Below are positions 9,041 through 19,815 of a stretch of 64,000 bases of DNA, piece by piece. Every line of letters starts with the position of its first letter. Position 1 is the stretch's first letter. The position numbers were made by a program, and so were the translations under genes. This DNA comes from Zizania palustris (lineage: Eukaryota > Streptophyta > Magnoliopsida > Poales > Poaceae). The notes beneath the pieces were generated by a model. It saw nothing but the letters and a program-made list of their open reading frames with translations, had not been told where the DNA came from and did not search any database. The stretch spans positions 67,948,074-68,012,073 of the forward strand of contig JAAALK010000285.1 in NCBI GenBank assembly GCA_019279435.1, given 5' to 3'.

Positions 9041-12000
9041 TCATGAAAAATTGGTATCTATACCAAGAAGGAATCGAAGACCTCTTCGATCTCTAGAGCT
9101 AGGGTTGGAACGACTAGTTCCAGAGCCGGGAGTTCTAACAACTTTACATTTAACTCTCCTACCTCCCTTCAAAGCTCTAAAGTCTTTTTGTTCTTGTTGA
9201 AGCTCGGCCCAAGTTCGAAGCCGTTCGGGGCTCCTTTCCCAGCTTCCAAGTTCTTCAGGCTTTTTACCTTGAGCTTCATCTTCGTCTTCGGACCATACAA
9301 TGTCTTCAGAAGATGAAGTTTCCAAGTTAACTTATTTTTCTTCCTCTTTAATACAAGACAGTATGTCTTTGCTTACTTCGGGTATAATCGCTCGGGAGCT
9401 ATTGCGAGGAACTAAAAATCGAGGGCGCTTGTGAAGTTTTAAGATATCGAAGGTAGCCCATAGTAAGCGGAGTTCATCGTTAACGTCTAACACTTCGACA
9501 TCTTCCATATGAGGCAAATCCTAAAAACATGATAAGCAAATTTTCATTCATAAATGTACAAAAGCATAATGCTTTACATAGTCGAAGATCCTAAGATAAT
9601 TCTAAACCTGCGGGTTTGGCGGGGCTGACTGCTCGAAGCTTGGGACTGAGCTTGCTTCTGGCATTGCCCTTCGTCAATCCAGGCCTTGATCACAGAATGA
9701 CCTTCGACTCTCCATGAAGTTTGAAAGGCCTGCCAAGCAGCGGCCACACCTTCGGAAGGAGTAAGGAGCTGGTTGTCATCAAAGGTAATGGGAGCCGCCC
9801 CTGCGCTCGGAGTTATCGATTGGCCCAGATCTTCGTAGTAACGAAGTAAGCCGATAGCAGCCACTTGTCCGGAGATTTCTCCGTACCGAATGCCTGCTGT
9901 CTTCATTTGCTTCGCTGCTCCTTGGATCCTCTTCAACCGTCGCAGCAGGGAGATGTTGTCATCCGAAGGAAGCGTCCTAGTAGTACCGAAGTACTCCAGA
10001 ACGCCTAGCAATTGGTCCATGACCTCCGCAGCTACCTTCTCCGACTTTAGCTTATCCTCGATTAAGGCATCCTTCGTCGAAGTTAATTCTCTTACTACTC
10101 CAGAGAGTCTAGCTGCCTCCGTAGCTAAAGAATTCTTCTGATTGAGTAGCTGGCTAGCTTCTTCGGCAGCTTTGGCTTTTTCTTCTTGGAGCCTGACAAG
10201 CTCAGCCCCCGCAGTAGCGTGCTCCACCCGCATCTTTTCAATTTTCGCTCGAAGCACAATTTGTTCTGCTTCGAGCTCTTTGTTCATAGCCTCCAAGCTT
10301 TGTCTGGCCGTGCGCTCCGTTGAAACCATGTTGTCCAAGTGGGCCACCCGACCTTCGGAGATAGTAAGATTTCGTTGAAGAGTTGTATTTTCCTCTCGAA
10401 GGCGAAGGCTTCCACGTTCATTTGAGATGTTTGCAGCTCGGGCCAAGACTGTTTGCTGCGAAGAGAAAAAACCAAGGTGAGAAATTATTTGTATATAAGT
10501 TTGACTCTGTTTTGCAGATACTTCGTACCTGGTATGCTGCACGTTCCATGGCAGCGTTAAGCTCCGAACTCTCCGCCTCGCTCAAGATGGCCACCAAGTC
10601 CATCTCCCCGACTTCGTGACTAGCTCGATCCAAAGGCTCGAGCAAAGTCCGAAGCCCAGTTCTTCGCTCCAAAACAGGAGCTAGAAGAGGGAGCATGCTC
10701 AAGGCTTGCTGGTCATCTTCGTTTGGCGAAGGCCCGGAGTGCTGAGCCATGTTTTTTGGAGCCCCGGCAGACTGGCCCCCCTCAGTAGATTTGCTTTCGT
10801 CTGTTGACTCAGACAGAGTTGATCCTGAGCTCAGAGCAGGGAGGGGGTCCATCTTGCCTTTGCCTTTTCCAGGTCCCATTTGAGTGGCTCCTAGAATTGG
10901 CTCCGAAGTTGTCGAAGGTCTAGGAATTATATATTCGGGACACACCTCTTCCATTGGAGTGGATCCTGTTAAAACCTATGTATTATACATTGTATAATTT
11001 CGCAGGAAAAAAGAACAAAAGAATTATGTGAAGTTTACCTTCGACATTTTGGCGACGGGTGAGCATTGGGCTGATTGGCGGGTCGAAGGCTACTCCAAAG
11101 TCTTCGTCAGAATCAGCAGTCAAATCTTCGACTGTTGGAGCATCTTCGGGAGCAGCCGTTGTTACTTCACACAGAATCGAAGCTGCAGTAACTTCGACTC
11201 CGCTTTCGTCCATAGGCGCTCCGTCTTGCGGTAAATTTTCTTGAGCTGCCGGAGTCCTCATTTGCTCAAGGTTCTCTTGAGACTTCGGCACGCTCGCAGC
11301 TTCATCAATATGTGCACCTCTTTGGGCTGCATCTTCGTCAATCAGGCAACCAAGCATCCTGCCTCCATCCTCCAAGGAATCAGAGATTGAAGCTCTTGGC
11401 CTTGAAGGTGCAGGAGCTCTTGGCTTTCGAGCTACCTTCTTTAGCGGAGTTTTGGCAGAGCTAGAGGCTCCGACTTTAGCTTTTCTCTTTTTGGGCCCTT
11501 TCTCCGAAGGCACCCAATCCAGAAGAGGGGGCGGAACAACTTCGAGTAGTCCCCATACTCGGTTGGACCGTTCCCAAGTACCAACTAATTTGATTCTCCA
11601 TTCCTTCTCGGTGGGAGTTGGGACGCCCAAAATCTTCTCCGAAGCCCATACAATCTGCTCTGAAGTAATAGGGGCTGAAGAGGCTGAAAAATGAGTTAAG
11701 TTGGTTATTCCTTCGAATAAATATGCATGATATATGTTGTTTTCGAAGTTACCTGCAGGGCTCGAAGTCGAAGAAATTTTGCGAAGACTGCCCTCCGAAT
11801 CTTCCTCAAAAGTGATCGGCTAGTTGGCCATCAGAGGAGGGATTTGAAGCCCGAGGAATTCTTTGGCTAAGTCCCGCATACTTAGGCGGCGACTGATTTT
11901 TTGGAGCAGACTAAGGCGAGCTTCGAGCTGGCCTGGATCCGGGTGCACAAGGGCTTCCTTTCGGAAGTTGATATCTTGCAAAGGTCCAGCTAGACGACTA

Positions 12001-12704
12001 CTCGCCCCAACTTTGGCATAAAACCACTTCAAGATCCAGTCGGTGTACCATCTGGCATTGATGGCCTTGGCAGGAAACCGGAGAGCATACTCATCCTGAA
12101 GCCTGAAGTTGATGCTTCCGAAGGACACCACCATCTTCTCACCTCCGGGACCTACGAAGGTCTTCGGTTGGCACGAAGCTCTGTGCAGTGCTGCGAAGAT
12201 CTCCGTCCTTCCTTCACAACCTTTGGCTCACAACGCCCATTTAAAGATGGCGAGACGTGCTACGACATTTGGAGAGAGTTCGGGGAGAGTGACATGGAAC
12301 AAATCCAATACCTCTGCCAAGAAGTCGACTGCCGGAAGCCCTAAGCCAGCTTCGAAGAAGGCTTCGAAAACAACCACTTCTTCGGGTCTTGGTGACGGAA
12401 TGATCTCCTTCCCGGGTTTGCGAATCATGACCCCGGAACTGATTTTGCCCTCTACTGCGACCGCGAGTGATTCTCTTTTGCAGGTAGAAGGCTCCAATTG
12501 AAATGAATGATCCGTGTACTTCGTTGATGCCGAAAAAAGGTCTTGAGGGCCAGCATTTTGGGGATTTCTCCCCGCCGCCGTCATTGTTGCCATTGCTGGT
12601 GTCGGGGTCGCCGCCGTCGATGTTGCAGCCGCCGCTGCTGTCGCAGCCTACTGCCGGGCCAAGGTTTAAGCTACTCCAGGACCCTTGAAACTAGTTTTCG
12701 CCAT
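9041..12704 (-). pseudogene. G1 antisense multi-exon gene (Transposase_28-like)
   Basis: Runs opposite to gag-pol. Predicted exons (plus coordinates): 12704-11753, 11683-11039, 10965-10529, 10455-9608, 9520-9041, with GT donor and AG acceptor at each intron. Exon 1 encodes the VVVFEAFFEAGLGLPAVDF region, matching the Pfam family called putative gypsy-type transposon (Transposase_28). Exon 2 is basic/acidic, exon 4 a long coiled coil ending in an AWIDEGQCQKQ region, exon 5 acidic and ending GLRFLLGIDTNFS. In-frame stops occur near the start, near 12228 and near 9334, so this copy is broken. Function is unknown. G2 and G4 carry the same gene with the same intron positions. Confidence 0.75.
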
Positions 12705-12810
12705 TAGATCTCACGGATTGCTTCAGAAGAAAAATGGAGGCTAGGGCTTGATTGATGGGTTGTTTGCACGAAAGCGGTGGAAAGGTACTCGAGAAGGGTC
12801 TGGGCCCTCT

Positions 12811-12817
12811 ATTTATA
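12811..12817 (-). promoter_or_regulatory. TATA box of the G1 antisense gene
   Basis: Minus strand GGGCTATAAATAGAGGG, about 110 nt before the ATG at 12704. Equivalent boxes occur at 44057-44064 (G2) and 60425-60432 (G4). The interval 12705-13145 otherwise holds only the polypurine tract. Confidence 0.6.
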
Positions 12818-13239
12818 GCCCAGACCCCGATTTTTTACCATTTGCCTTTGCCGTTTCGCATTCTTAACCGTTACTTTGTTGTGGAATTAAAGCATCGTGT
12901 AACTTCCGTTAGAAGGAAATAGCCAACCACTATTTCTTCCAAGTCTAAAAAGGCTTTCGGACTTCTCGAGTTAGTTCTAAGGTGCTTCGAATATAATTTT
13001 CTTAGAAACTGATTCGAAGTTTTGCATCTCCACGTAGTTCGGAGATGATTTAAATCTGCTAACCCCTACACATGATTATTTTTTCTTGCGTATACTGCTC
13101 TCCTAACATTATAGATTTAGCGGAGAAGCGTATTCGAGGGGCTACTGTTGGGGGAAAATATTTCATCTTCCGGGTTATTGCAGTAACAGGACAAAGAATG
13201 TTGATTAAGCCGAAGTTTCCCTACCACTACAACAAAACA

Positions 13240-13575
13240 GGCAACTTCCGTCGGCCAAAGCCGACGGAAGTTAGCCATTTCCCGACGGAAGAAGCCTACT
13301 TCCGTCGGCAAAACGCTATCTTCCGTCGGCCTTTGGCCGACGGAAGCGCGGCGACGGAAGTTAGCTAACTTCCGTCGGCCGCCGACGGAAGTTAGCTAAC
13401 TTCCGTCGGCTTCACCTGGCCGACGGAAGTTAGCCCCGAACTCTGCCACGTCAGCAGAGGGGGCGCTAACTTCCGTCGGCTATGGCCATAGCCGACGGAA
13501 GTTAGCCTTTCTGCCCACGTGGCCGAAACCAGCTAACTTTCGTCGGCTATGGTCAAAGCCGACGGAAGTTACCTG
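13240..13575. repeat. Left subterminal hairpin array of the CACTA element
   Basis: CTTCCGTCGGC and its inverse GCCGACGGAAG alternate, forming at least five perfect or near-perfect inverted pairs with short loops (for example CAAAG, CTTTGG, CTATGGCCATAG). Such arrays are the usual binding sites for the small CACTA accessory protein. The 13600-13850 stretch that follows is a TCACATCCAAAA-type AC-rich low-complexity repeat. Confidence 0.8.
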
Positions 13576-13888
13576 GTATTTTTTTTTTATTTTTTCCTGG
13601 TTCCCCTACTCACACTCACATCCAACCACAATTTCACATACATTCACAATACACATCCAAAATCACAATACACATCCAAATCACATTCAAACTTCACATC
13701 TCACATCCAAAATCACATCTCACATCCAAAACTTCACACATCACATCCAAAATCTCATAACACAACTTAATTCACAATCAAAGTCACAATACACATCCGC
13801 ATTCACATATACCATCCAAATTCACATACAAAGTCACATAACATATCGAGATTCAATCTAGGTTCATTATACACATACATACTCACTG

Positions 13889-16119
13889 ATCGCCCACATT
13901 TGGGTCGTGGGCGCCGCCGCTGCCTCCCGCTTCGTCCACATTTGCCCCGGAGGCTCCATCTTGACCAGGCGTACGGAAACACTGAAGAAATAGACAAAAT
14001 TAGAAACGAACTCAACTACCCTTCTAAACGCTAACTTAAGTGTTTAGGAGGTACCTCAGGTGATGTAGGAGATAGTGGTGGTGGCGGGGGAGGTAGTGGT
14101 TGGAAAATGGACATGTCAAATCCACTGTTTTGCTGGGCTAGTTGCTACACATGTTGTAATGTAATCAGTTAGTTCTAAACCTATTTCTGAATAGTTTTGA
14201 ACTGCAACACTCTAAAGTAAGCTTACTTGGATCATCGCCTGCTGTTGTGCTAAGCAGGCGGTATAGTACTCTTGTTGTTTCTTGTAGTGCTCGTCGCGCC
14301 GCCTCATGTCCTCCCTCATCCGAACCATCTCCGGGGTTTCTTCTGAGCGACGACGGCTGGAGCCAACTCCGACGGAGCTCTGCGACGACTGAGCTGACTT
14401 CTGAGCTCTCACCGCTCTCGAGTCAATAACTCCATTGAACATGGAGTACCTGCAACATTAACAGGGGTTAGTTACCATCACAATACCATACACAAAACAT
14501 TAATAAAAACACTGTCTCACCGTCCATGGCTTTTGCCACCTCCGCTGGAGTACACAGCCATTTGGTCCACAGGTTCTCTCCGCCAATCATAGTTCTCTCC
14601 ATGGAGTCGAACCATGTGTTCACCATACTGCGCCTGCAAAAAACATGTCCGATTAGCTAGACGCAGAAAAATGAAATTACGTCAACTCTTAATAACATCT
14701 CACCAAATGGTCTGTGGCTGTCTGGCTACACAAGACATCTGGCTGTGCCGGATCGCTTCCTTTGTGACCAGAGGTATACACCTCTATGTCACTTGGCACG
14801 TTGCCAGATTTAGCTTCCTGTGCATTAGAAATGAGTTAGTCGCATTACAATGTATCTATAGCTAGAGAGTGACAGATCGGTCTTACCAAGCGTTTAGCGT
14901 GGCGAATATGTCCGTCGGCACCATATCTGTGCTTCGGATCCGTCCAGCGGCATTGTCTTTTCTGCTCAGAAGTCTTCTTAAATGCGGCTGAAGACCAAAT
15001 CTTGCAGAATTCAAAATAGGCGTCCTCGCGGTTTGCCAACCACGGAATCCTCACCTGAACAGAGATGCTATTTGTATTATATGACAACAAATCTCAACAA
15101 TCGAAGAGGTAAAAAGTTAGAATTGTTTACCGAACGGTATTCTTCTTCAGTCAAATAGACTGACGATGAGCCCGTCGCCTTGCTCATTCGTTGCCCTAGC
15201 TTCTCCTTGTAGTAAGCATTGTTCGCTTGAATGCGGGCATACGAAATGGCGTCCTTCACCACCTTATGCGCATTGTTGTTGAAGACTACAAGCGCATGGT
15301 TATGGTGATTGCCGACTTCTGGCAAGCAAAAGCGTAACTGCAAAAATAATGATTAGTACAGTGTTGTAACTCGAAAATTCTAAAAGAAAATTGAAAAAAC
15401 ACTTGCATACCCAGAAGTCATGAGACACCGCCCCCTGAGCAGTTCCGTGGCGCCCGTCAGGAGCGAACCGGTACTGGTCCCATGTCTGGCATAGAACCCG
15501 CTCACCGGTCGGCATTGTCAGCATCCCTGGGTAGTGTAGACGGCACAGGTTACCCAATATCTGGTTAACCTGTCTGACCCTCGAAGTGCCGTCGAACCGA
15601 GAGTCAATCCAAGATCTAGAAATACATAATAAATAAAGTTAATTAGTTTAGTGAAAGAAATTTTTTGAAAACAAAAGCAAAACAACAGAAGAGTATTACA
15701 CTTACCCGTCACCAACAGGCGTAATCTCGATCTTGGCTCCACCGGAAGAGACTACTGGTGGAGCGACTCCATGGTCGTATAGCATCAACCATCTCATCCA
15801 TCCTATCGTCAGCAACGCTATCATCTTCTTCTTCCACTACTAATACCGTTTTTTCAAGGCCTGTCTCGCCGTGAAAAGACCAAACTTCATAACCTGGCAC
15901 GAATCCATATTTGCAAATATGCAATGACAACGTCCTCTTGTCTTGCCAACGAGAATTTCTGCACTTCATGCATGGGCACCTCGCGCCAGTGTTTGTTGTC
16001 AAAGCGAATGCACGATCAATTAAAGTCAGCACACAACCACACATCATAGGGAAGATGGATTCAATACACCACCAACCAGGGCAAGAACAGACATACAAGA
16101 CATACAGATAGGTCTTCAT
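13889..16119 (-). CDS. Multi-exon En/Spm-type protein gene of the CACTA element
   Basis: The first exon (from 16119) has a transposase-associated zinc motif, CPCMKCRN...H...GF.PGYEVWSFHGE, followed by an acidic DRMDEMVDAI stretch. Further exons with GT-AG borders can be placed at about 15615-15411, 15337-15131, 15054-14887, 14817-14704, 14633-14521 and 14449-14227, plus two short 3' exons ending near 13889. They resemble the Ptta/En/Spm plant transposase family (Transposase_24): WDQYRFAPDGRHGTAQGA, VRIPWLANREDAYFEFCKIW, YTSGHKGSDPAQPD. The end of exon 1 may contain a frame disruption. The likely role is subterminal DNA binding rather than catalysis. Exon chaining is inferred, not proven. Confidence 0.6.
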
Positions 16120-16684
16120 GAAATAAACAAGTAAATCTCATTAGGGCATTACATGTTTGCTAATTTTACCTTACACCTTTGTAAGATTAACACATCTATG
16201 TGCAAAGCCTAGAAACGGATAATACACATTTTGGTTCGGGCGAAGAAAACTGAAAAGACAACATTATGCCTCAATCTAGGTTAATTAACATTTTTAATTA
16301 AGGAGAGATATGCAAGAGATGATGGTGGTATGCATTAGCTAGGCCCTACATTATTAGATAAGCACTGCACAGAGATATTTTATGCCAGGGCTTTGCATGC
16401 CATCGTACTTAAGCACCAGTTATTAATCCTCCTAATGATCAAATCAAGCTTACAAACTATTATATATACAAAGGGCACCATTGTGTTCTTCTGCCCCTTT
16501 GCATATCACACATTAATTAATCATCTAATCCCATGGGCCCCACATGTAGTACACACAAAAAATGGCGACATGTTAACTAAAAATGGCGACGACTACAGTG
16601 GAATCGGGACGAAGCATGGACCTCACGAAGACGATGAAGGCTCGGTCGCTTCCGATCATGTGAGGGGAGTGGACGAGGACACCT

Positions 16685-16890
16685 CGAACCGGGCGGGCGG
16701 GCGGGCGGCGGCCGGGCGGGCGGCGGCCGGGCGGGCGGGCGGGCGGCCGAGGCGGCGGCCGAGCGGGCGGATTGGCGGCCGGGCGGGCGAGGGCGGGCGG
16801 GCGGGCGGGCGGGCGGGCGGCGGCCGGGCGGCGAACCGGCGGGGGCGGGCGGGCGGCGAAGCGGCGGCGGCGGGCGGGCGGCGGCGGCAG
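16685..16890 (+). repeat. GC-rich (CGGG)n / GGC simple repeat in the CACTA element
   Basis: A nearly pure run of CGGG and CGGC units with many GGG tracts, able in principle to form G-quadruplexes. It lies between the gene and the right subterminal array. The long open frames across it are compositional. Confidence 0.85.
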
Positions 16891-16966
16891 GCGCAGGAGG
16901 CGGGAGTGCGCGCGTGTACAGGGAGTTAGGGCTCCCTGTACGCGCGCGCGGTTGGGGGAAAAGCCC

Positions 16967-17215
16967 CCTAACTTCCGTCGGCCAACATTAAAGCCGACGG
17001 AAGTTAGCTAACTTCCGTCGGCTTTAATGCGGGCCGACGGAAGTTAGGGGGATCCGAGCGGCCGAGGAAAAATCCCCGCTAACTTCCGTCGGCCACTGTC
17101 AGAAGCCGACGGAAGTTAAGTTAACTTCCGTCGGCTCGTGGAGGCCGACGGAAGTTATTTAACTTCCGTCGGCTTGCCCAAAAGCCGACGGAAGTTATAT
17201 TGGCCGACGAAAATC
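16967..17215. repeat. Right subterminal hairpin array of the CACTA element
   Basis: At least four inverted pairs of AACTTCCGTCGGC and GCCGACGGAAGTT with 6-12 base loops mirror the left array, then the TIR. Confidence 0.85.
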
Positions 17216-17660
17216 TTTTGTTTTGTTGTAGTGTACATATAACTTCGGGGATGCATTGAATCAAGTTCGAACTATGATGACAGACTCTAGTTCAGAGTAT
17301 ATCTTCGAACTTGGACTCTTCCAGGAACTTCTTTGCCAGCTAAGATGGAAGACTTATCTTCTTTCTCATTAGATTAGTCTTTTACCATTTTAGCCCTATT
17401 AAGGGTACCGAATAGTTTCCACGATGTCAGTTGTAATAGAGGGGTAAAAGGGTATTTTCCTTAATGTTTGGGCCTATAAATACCCCCCGTTTTACCCTGT
17501 AATAATGAGGACCGAATACAAGTTATTCAATACACACTTTCGAACTATTTTAAGCTATTATCCTTTCGGAGGCTTGGAATAGTTTACTTCGCAAACACTT
17601 CGTTTGTTAGTTTCTAATCTTCAGAAACCTGTTAGCGTAATCTTTTACGCCAACAGTCAA

Positions 17661-17690
17661 CTAGTGATCTTAACCTGCTCTGATACCAAT
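17661..17690 (-). other. Sirevirus leader remainder and initiator-tRNA-Met primer-binding site
   Basis: Minus strand reads ATTGGTATCAGAGCAGG right after the LTR end. TGGTATCAGAGC is complementary to the 3' end of initiator tRNA-Met, the copia primer. It continues the leader cut at 1272 by G1. The same site is at 39766-39780, 40348-40362 and 46883-46897. Confidence 0.85.
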
Positions 17691-18133
17691 TGTTGGACCG
17701 AAAACGGCAACCAAAGGGGGTGGTGAATGGGAGCTTTTAAGATTTTAGACTAAAAATAGTCTTTTGTTTTAATTCTATCTTCTACGGAACAGGCTTCGAA
17801 CACACCCTTCGAAGTTCTGGTTCGGAGGTATTTCACAGCTCCGAAACCAGGCTTCGCTAGGAGCAAAAGTTCGAAGTCAACACCAACACCAAAACTCAAC
17901 TCTGCTAAGTTAGTGCAGGCTCCGCACACTGCGTGCCTTCGAGCAGGCTTCGCACTTCAACCTTCACAAGAGCAGACTTCCCTCTGAGGACTTTGACCAA
18001 ATACTCAGCGATAGCAACTGGTGCTAGGCTTCGTACTTTGAAGGTCTAAACGCACACTGAACACACTTCGCCGAGGACTTCGACAAGAGAAGAAACGGGT
18101 TTCGAACAGTGCTTCGCTAGTAATCAGAGAGGT
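17691..18133 (-). repeat. Sirevirus LTR fragment between units
   Basis: Begins TGTTGGACCGAAAACGG and breaks at TAGTAATCAGAGAGGT, the same LTR position where the 691 fragment breaks. It is fused to the 3' noncoding region of C2 (TTTTGCCTAAACATGC), so the rest of the LTR and the adjacent polypurine tracts are missing. Confidence 0.85.
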
Positions 18134-18342
18134 TTTGCCTAAACATGCTATATTCAAGACTAAGCAGTGAGCATGATTTGATTTTGGAAAGAAAAATCAT
18201 GCACATAATGTTCAAGACATATTAAATAGAGCTGAGTTAACATGATTTCATGAATTAAAATCAGGCATATAAGTGCAAAAGATGTAAATGCAATTTCATA
18301 CATAATGAGCATATGCAAGACAATCAAAATCTGCTCCCCCTC
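18134..18342 (-). other. C2 residual 3' noncoding region with a polypurine tract
   Basis: Matches the C3 region at about 33910-34120. GTGAGGGGGAGCAG (plus 18331-18345) sits at the end of pol and is a polypurine-type tract; the further tracts present in C3 are deleted here. Confidence 0.7.
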
Positions 18343-19815
18343 ACAAAATGTCATAAGGGTGACAAACACCAAGTTCCCCACGCAAGTAGGGAAACGTGAA
18401 GCATCGAGGGGTTTTGTGAAAATATCAGCTAGCTGGTGTTGGGTATCAACATATTGAAGCTCAGTATCACCCTTCTCATTATGATCTCTGAGAAAATGAT
18501 ATCGCACATTAATGTGTTTGATTTTGGAATGCTGAACCAGGTTGTTTGCAATACAAATAGCACTAGTGTTATCACAGAAAAGTGGAACACTCTTATAATC
18601 TAACCCAAAATCCCGCAAAGTGGAAACCATCCATAAAATCTGAGAGCAACTCCTAGCTGCAGCAACATATTCGGCCTCAGCCGTCGATTGTGAAACACTA
18701 GACTGTTTGCGGGAAGACCAGCAAACCAGTGAAGTACCAAGAAAATGACAAGTACCAGAGGTACTTTTCTTATCGATCCTACACCCAGCAAAATCTGCAT
18801 CGAAATAACCTCGAAGACACAAAGAGGAAGACGCCGAATACCAAATGCTAAATTCGAGGGTATGTTTGAGATACTTGAGAATGCACTTTACCGCTTGGCA
18901 GTGTGAAGCTCATGGTGAAGCCTGAAAACAAGCGCACATACAGTCTACAAAGTGTATGTCCAGCCTCGTAGCAGTCAAGTAGAGGAGGGAGCCGATCATG
19001 CTTCGGAACTCCTTCTGATCTACGGCTTCTCCATCTTCGTCGGGATCCAATGCTACAGATGTAGCCATTGGACTGGCGAGTGGCTCCGCATCAGCCATGT
19101 TGAATTTCTTGAGTAGGTCCTTGGTGTACTTCGTCTGGTGGACGAAAGTACCTTGTTTGCTTTGCTTGATTTGCAAACCAAGGAAAAAAGTGAGTTCGCC
19201 CATCATGGACATCTCGAACTCCCTCCTCATGGCATCTACAAATTCGACAACCAAAGCATGAGAAGAGCCACCAAAGATGATATCATCCACATAAATCTAG
19301 ACTAGGAGGAAATCTTTGCCATGCTTGAGAGTGAACAGGGTTTTATCAACAGATCCCATCAAACACCTCCGCTCAAGCAGAAAAGACTTAAGTCTATCAT
19401 ACCATGACCGAGGGGCCTGCTTGAGTCCATAAAGAGCCTTATGAAGTTTAAGAACTTTATGTGGGTATTTGGGGTTTCCAAAACAAGGGGGTTGTTTTAC
19501 ATAAACATCTTCGCCTATGAAGCCATTAAGAAAAGCACTTTTAACATCCATTTGATAAAGTGTGAAACCATGGGATGTTGCAAAGGCAAGCAAAATCCTA
19601 ATGGCCTCTAGGTGCAAAAGTCTCAGTAAAATCAATCCCTTCTAATTGAGAATAACCCTGAGCAACAAGTCTAGCGTTTTTTCTAACTACAGTCCCATCC
19701 TCCCCTTGTTTGTTTTTAAAAATCCATTTTGTTCCAATGAAATGAACATTTGGAGGAGGATCAACTAATGTCCAGATATGGTTTCTCTCAAAATTTTCAA
19801 GTTCTTCATGCATGG
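18343..19815 (-). pseudogene. pol: C2 reverse transcriptase and RNase H (Sirevirus)
   Basis: RT carries YQMDVKSAFLNG, LYGLKQAPRSWYDR and YVDDIIFGG, with a stop (TAG for CAG) just before the YVDD box. RNase H carries DADFAGC, KSTSGTCHFLG, EAEYVA, FCDNTSAI and ADIFTKPLDASRF. Several frameshifts (near 18370, 18905 and 19290) break it. These are copia-type enzymes that make and mature cDNA in the virus-like particle. C3 has the homologous genes. Confidence 0.85.

Larger units (their letters stand above)
13225..17233 (-). mobile_element. CACTA element (4.0 kb) in G1 3' LTR
   Basis: Termini are CACTACAACAAAACAGG and its near inverse CTTTTGTTTTGTTGTAGTG, with TAC duplicated at 13222-13224 and 17234-17236. 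Both ends carry dense inverted CTTCCGTCGGC/GCCGACGGAAG arrays. A multi-exon gene lies on the minus strand. The large TNPD catalytic transposase (Transposase_21) is not seen, so it probably depends on another element for movement. Confidence 0.9.
1273..17655 (+). mobile_element. Ty3/gypsy Tat-lineage retrotransposon G1
   Basis: Bounded by TGTTGGGGG...CCAACA LTRs with GTCAA on both sides (1268-1272, 17656-17660). Order: 5' LTR, primer-binding site, gag, protease, RT, two RNase H domains, integrase, tandem-repeat spacer, antisense gene, purine tract (GTATTCGAGGGGCTAC, ending 13145), 3' LTR. It carries a solo-LTR-like insert in RT and a CACTA element in the 3' LTR. Excluding those it is about 11.5 kb. 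By eye the LTRs differ at some 17 of about 480 positions, giving roughly 1-1.5 million years at the common grass rate of 1.3e-8. Several frameshifts make it defective. Confidence 0.9.
13146..17655 (+). repeat. G1 3' LTR, split by a CACTA element
   Basis: LTR sequence occupies 13146-13224 and 17237-17655 (about 498 bp). It is preceded by the purine-rich GCGTATTCGAGGGGCTAC and ends TTTTACGCCAACA, with GTCAA following. The split point TTTCCCTAC/ATATAAC matches TTTCCCTGCATATAAC in the 5' LTR. Confidence 0.9.

Noticed and set aside
16393..16929. 178-codon frame rich in Gly/Arg/Ala
   Set aside because: Created by the (CGGG)n repeat inside the CACTA element.
17661..17690. tRNA gene suggested by TGGTATCAGAGC
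   Set aside because: Only the primer-binding complement is present; there is no cloverleaf.
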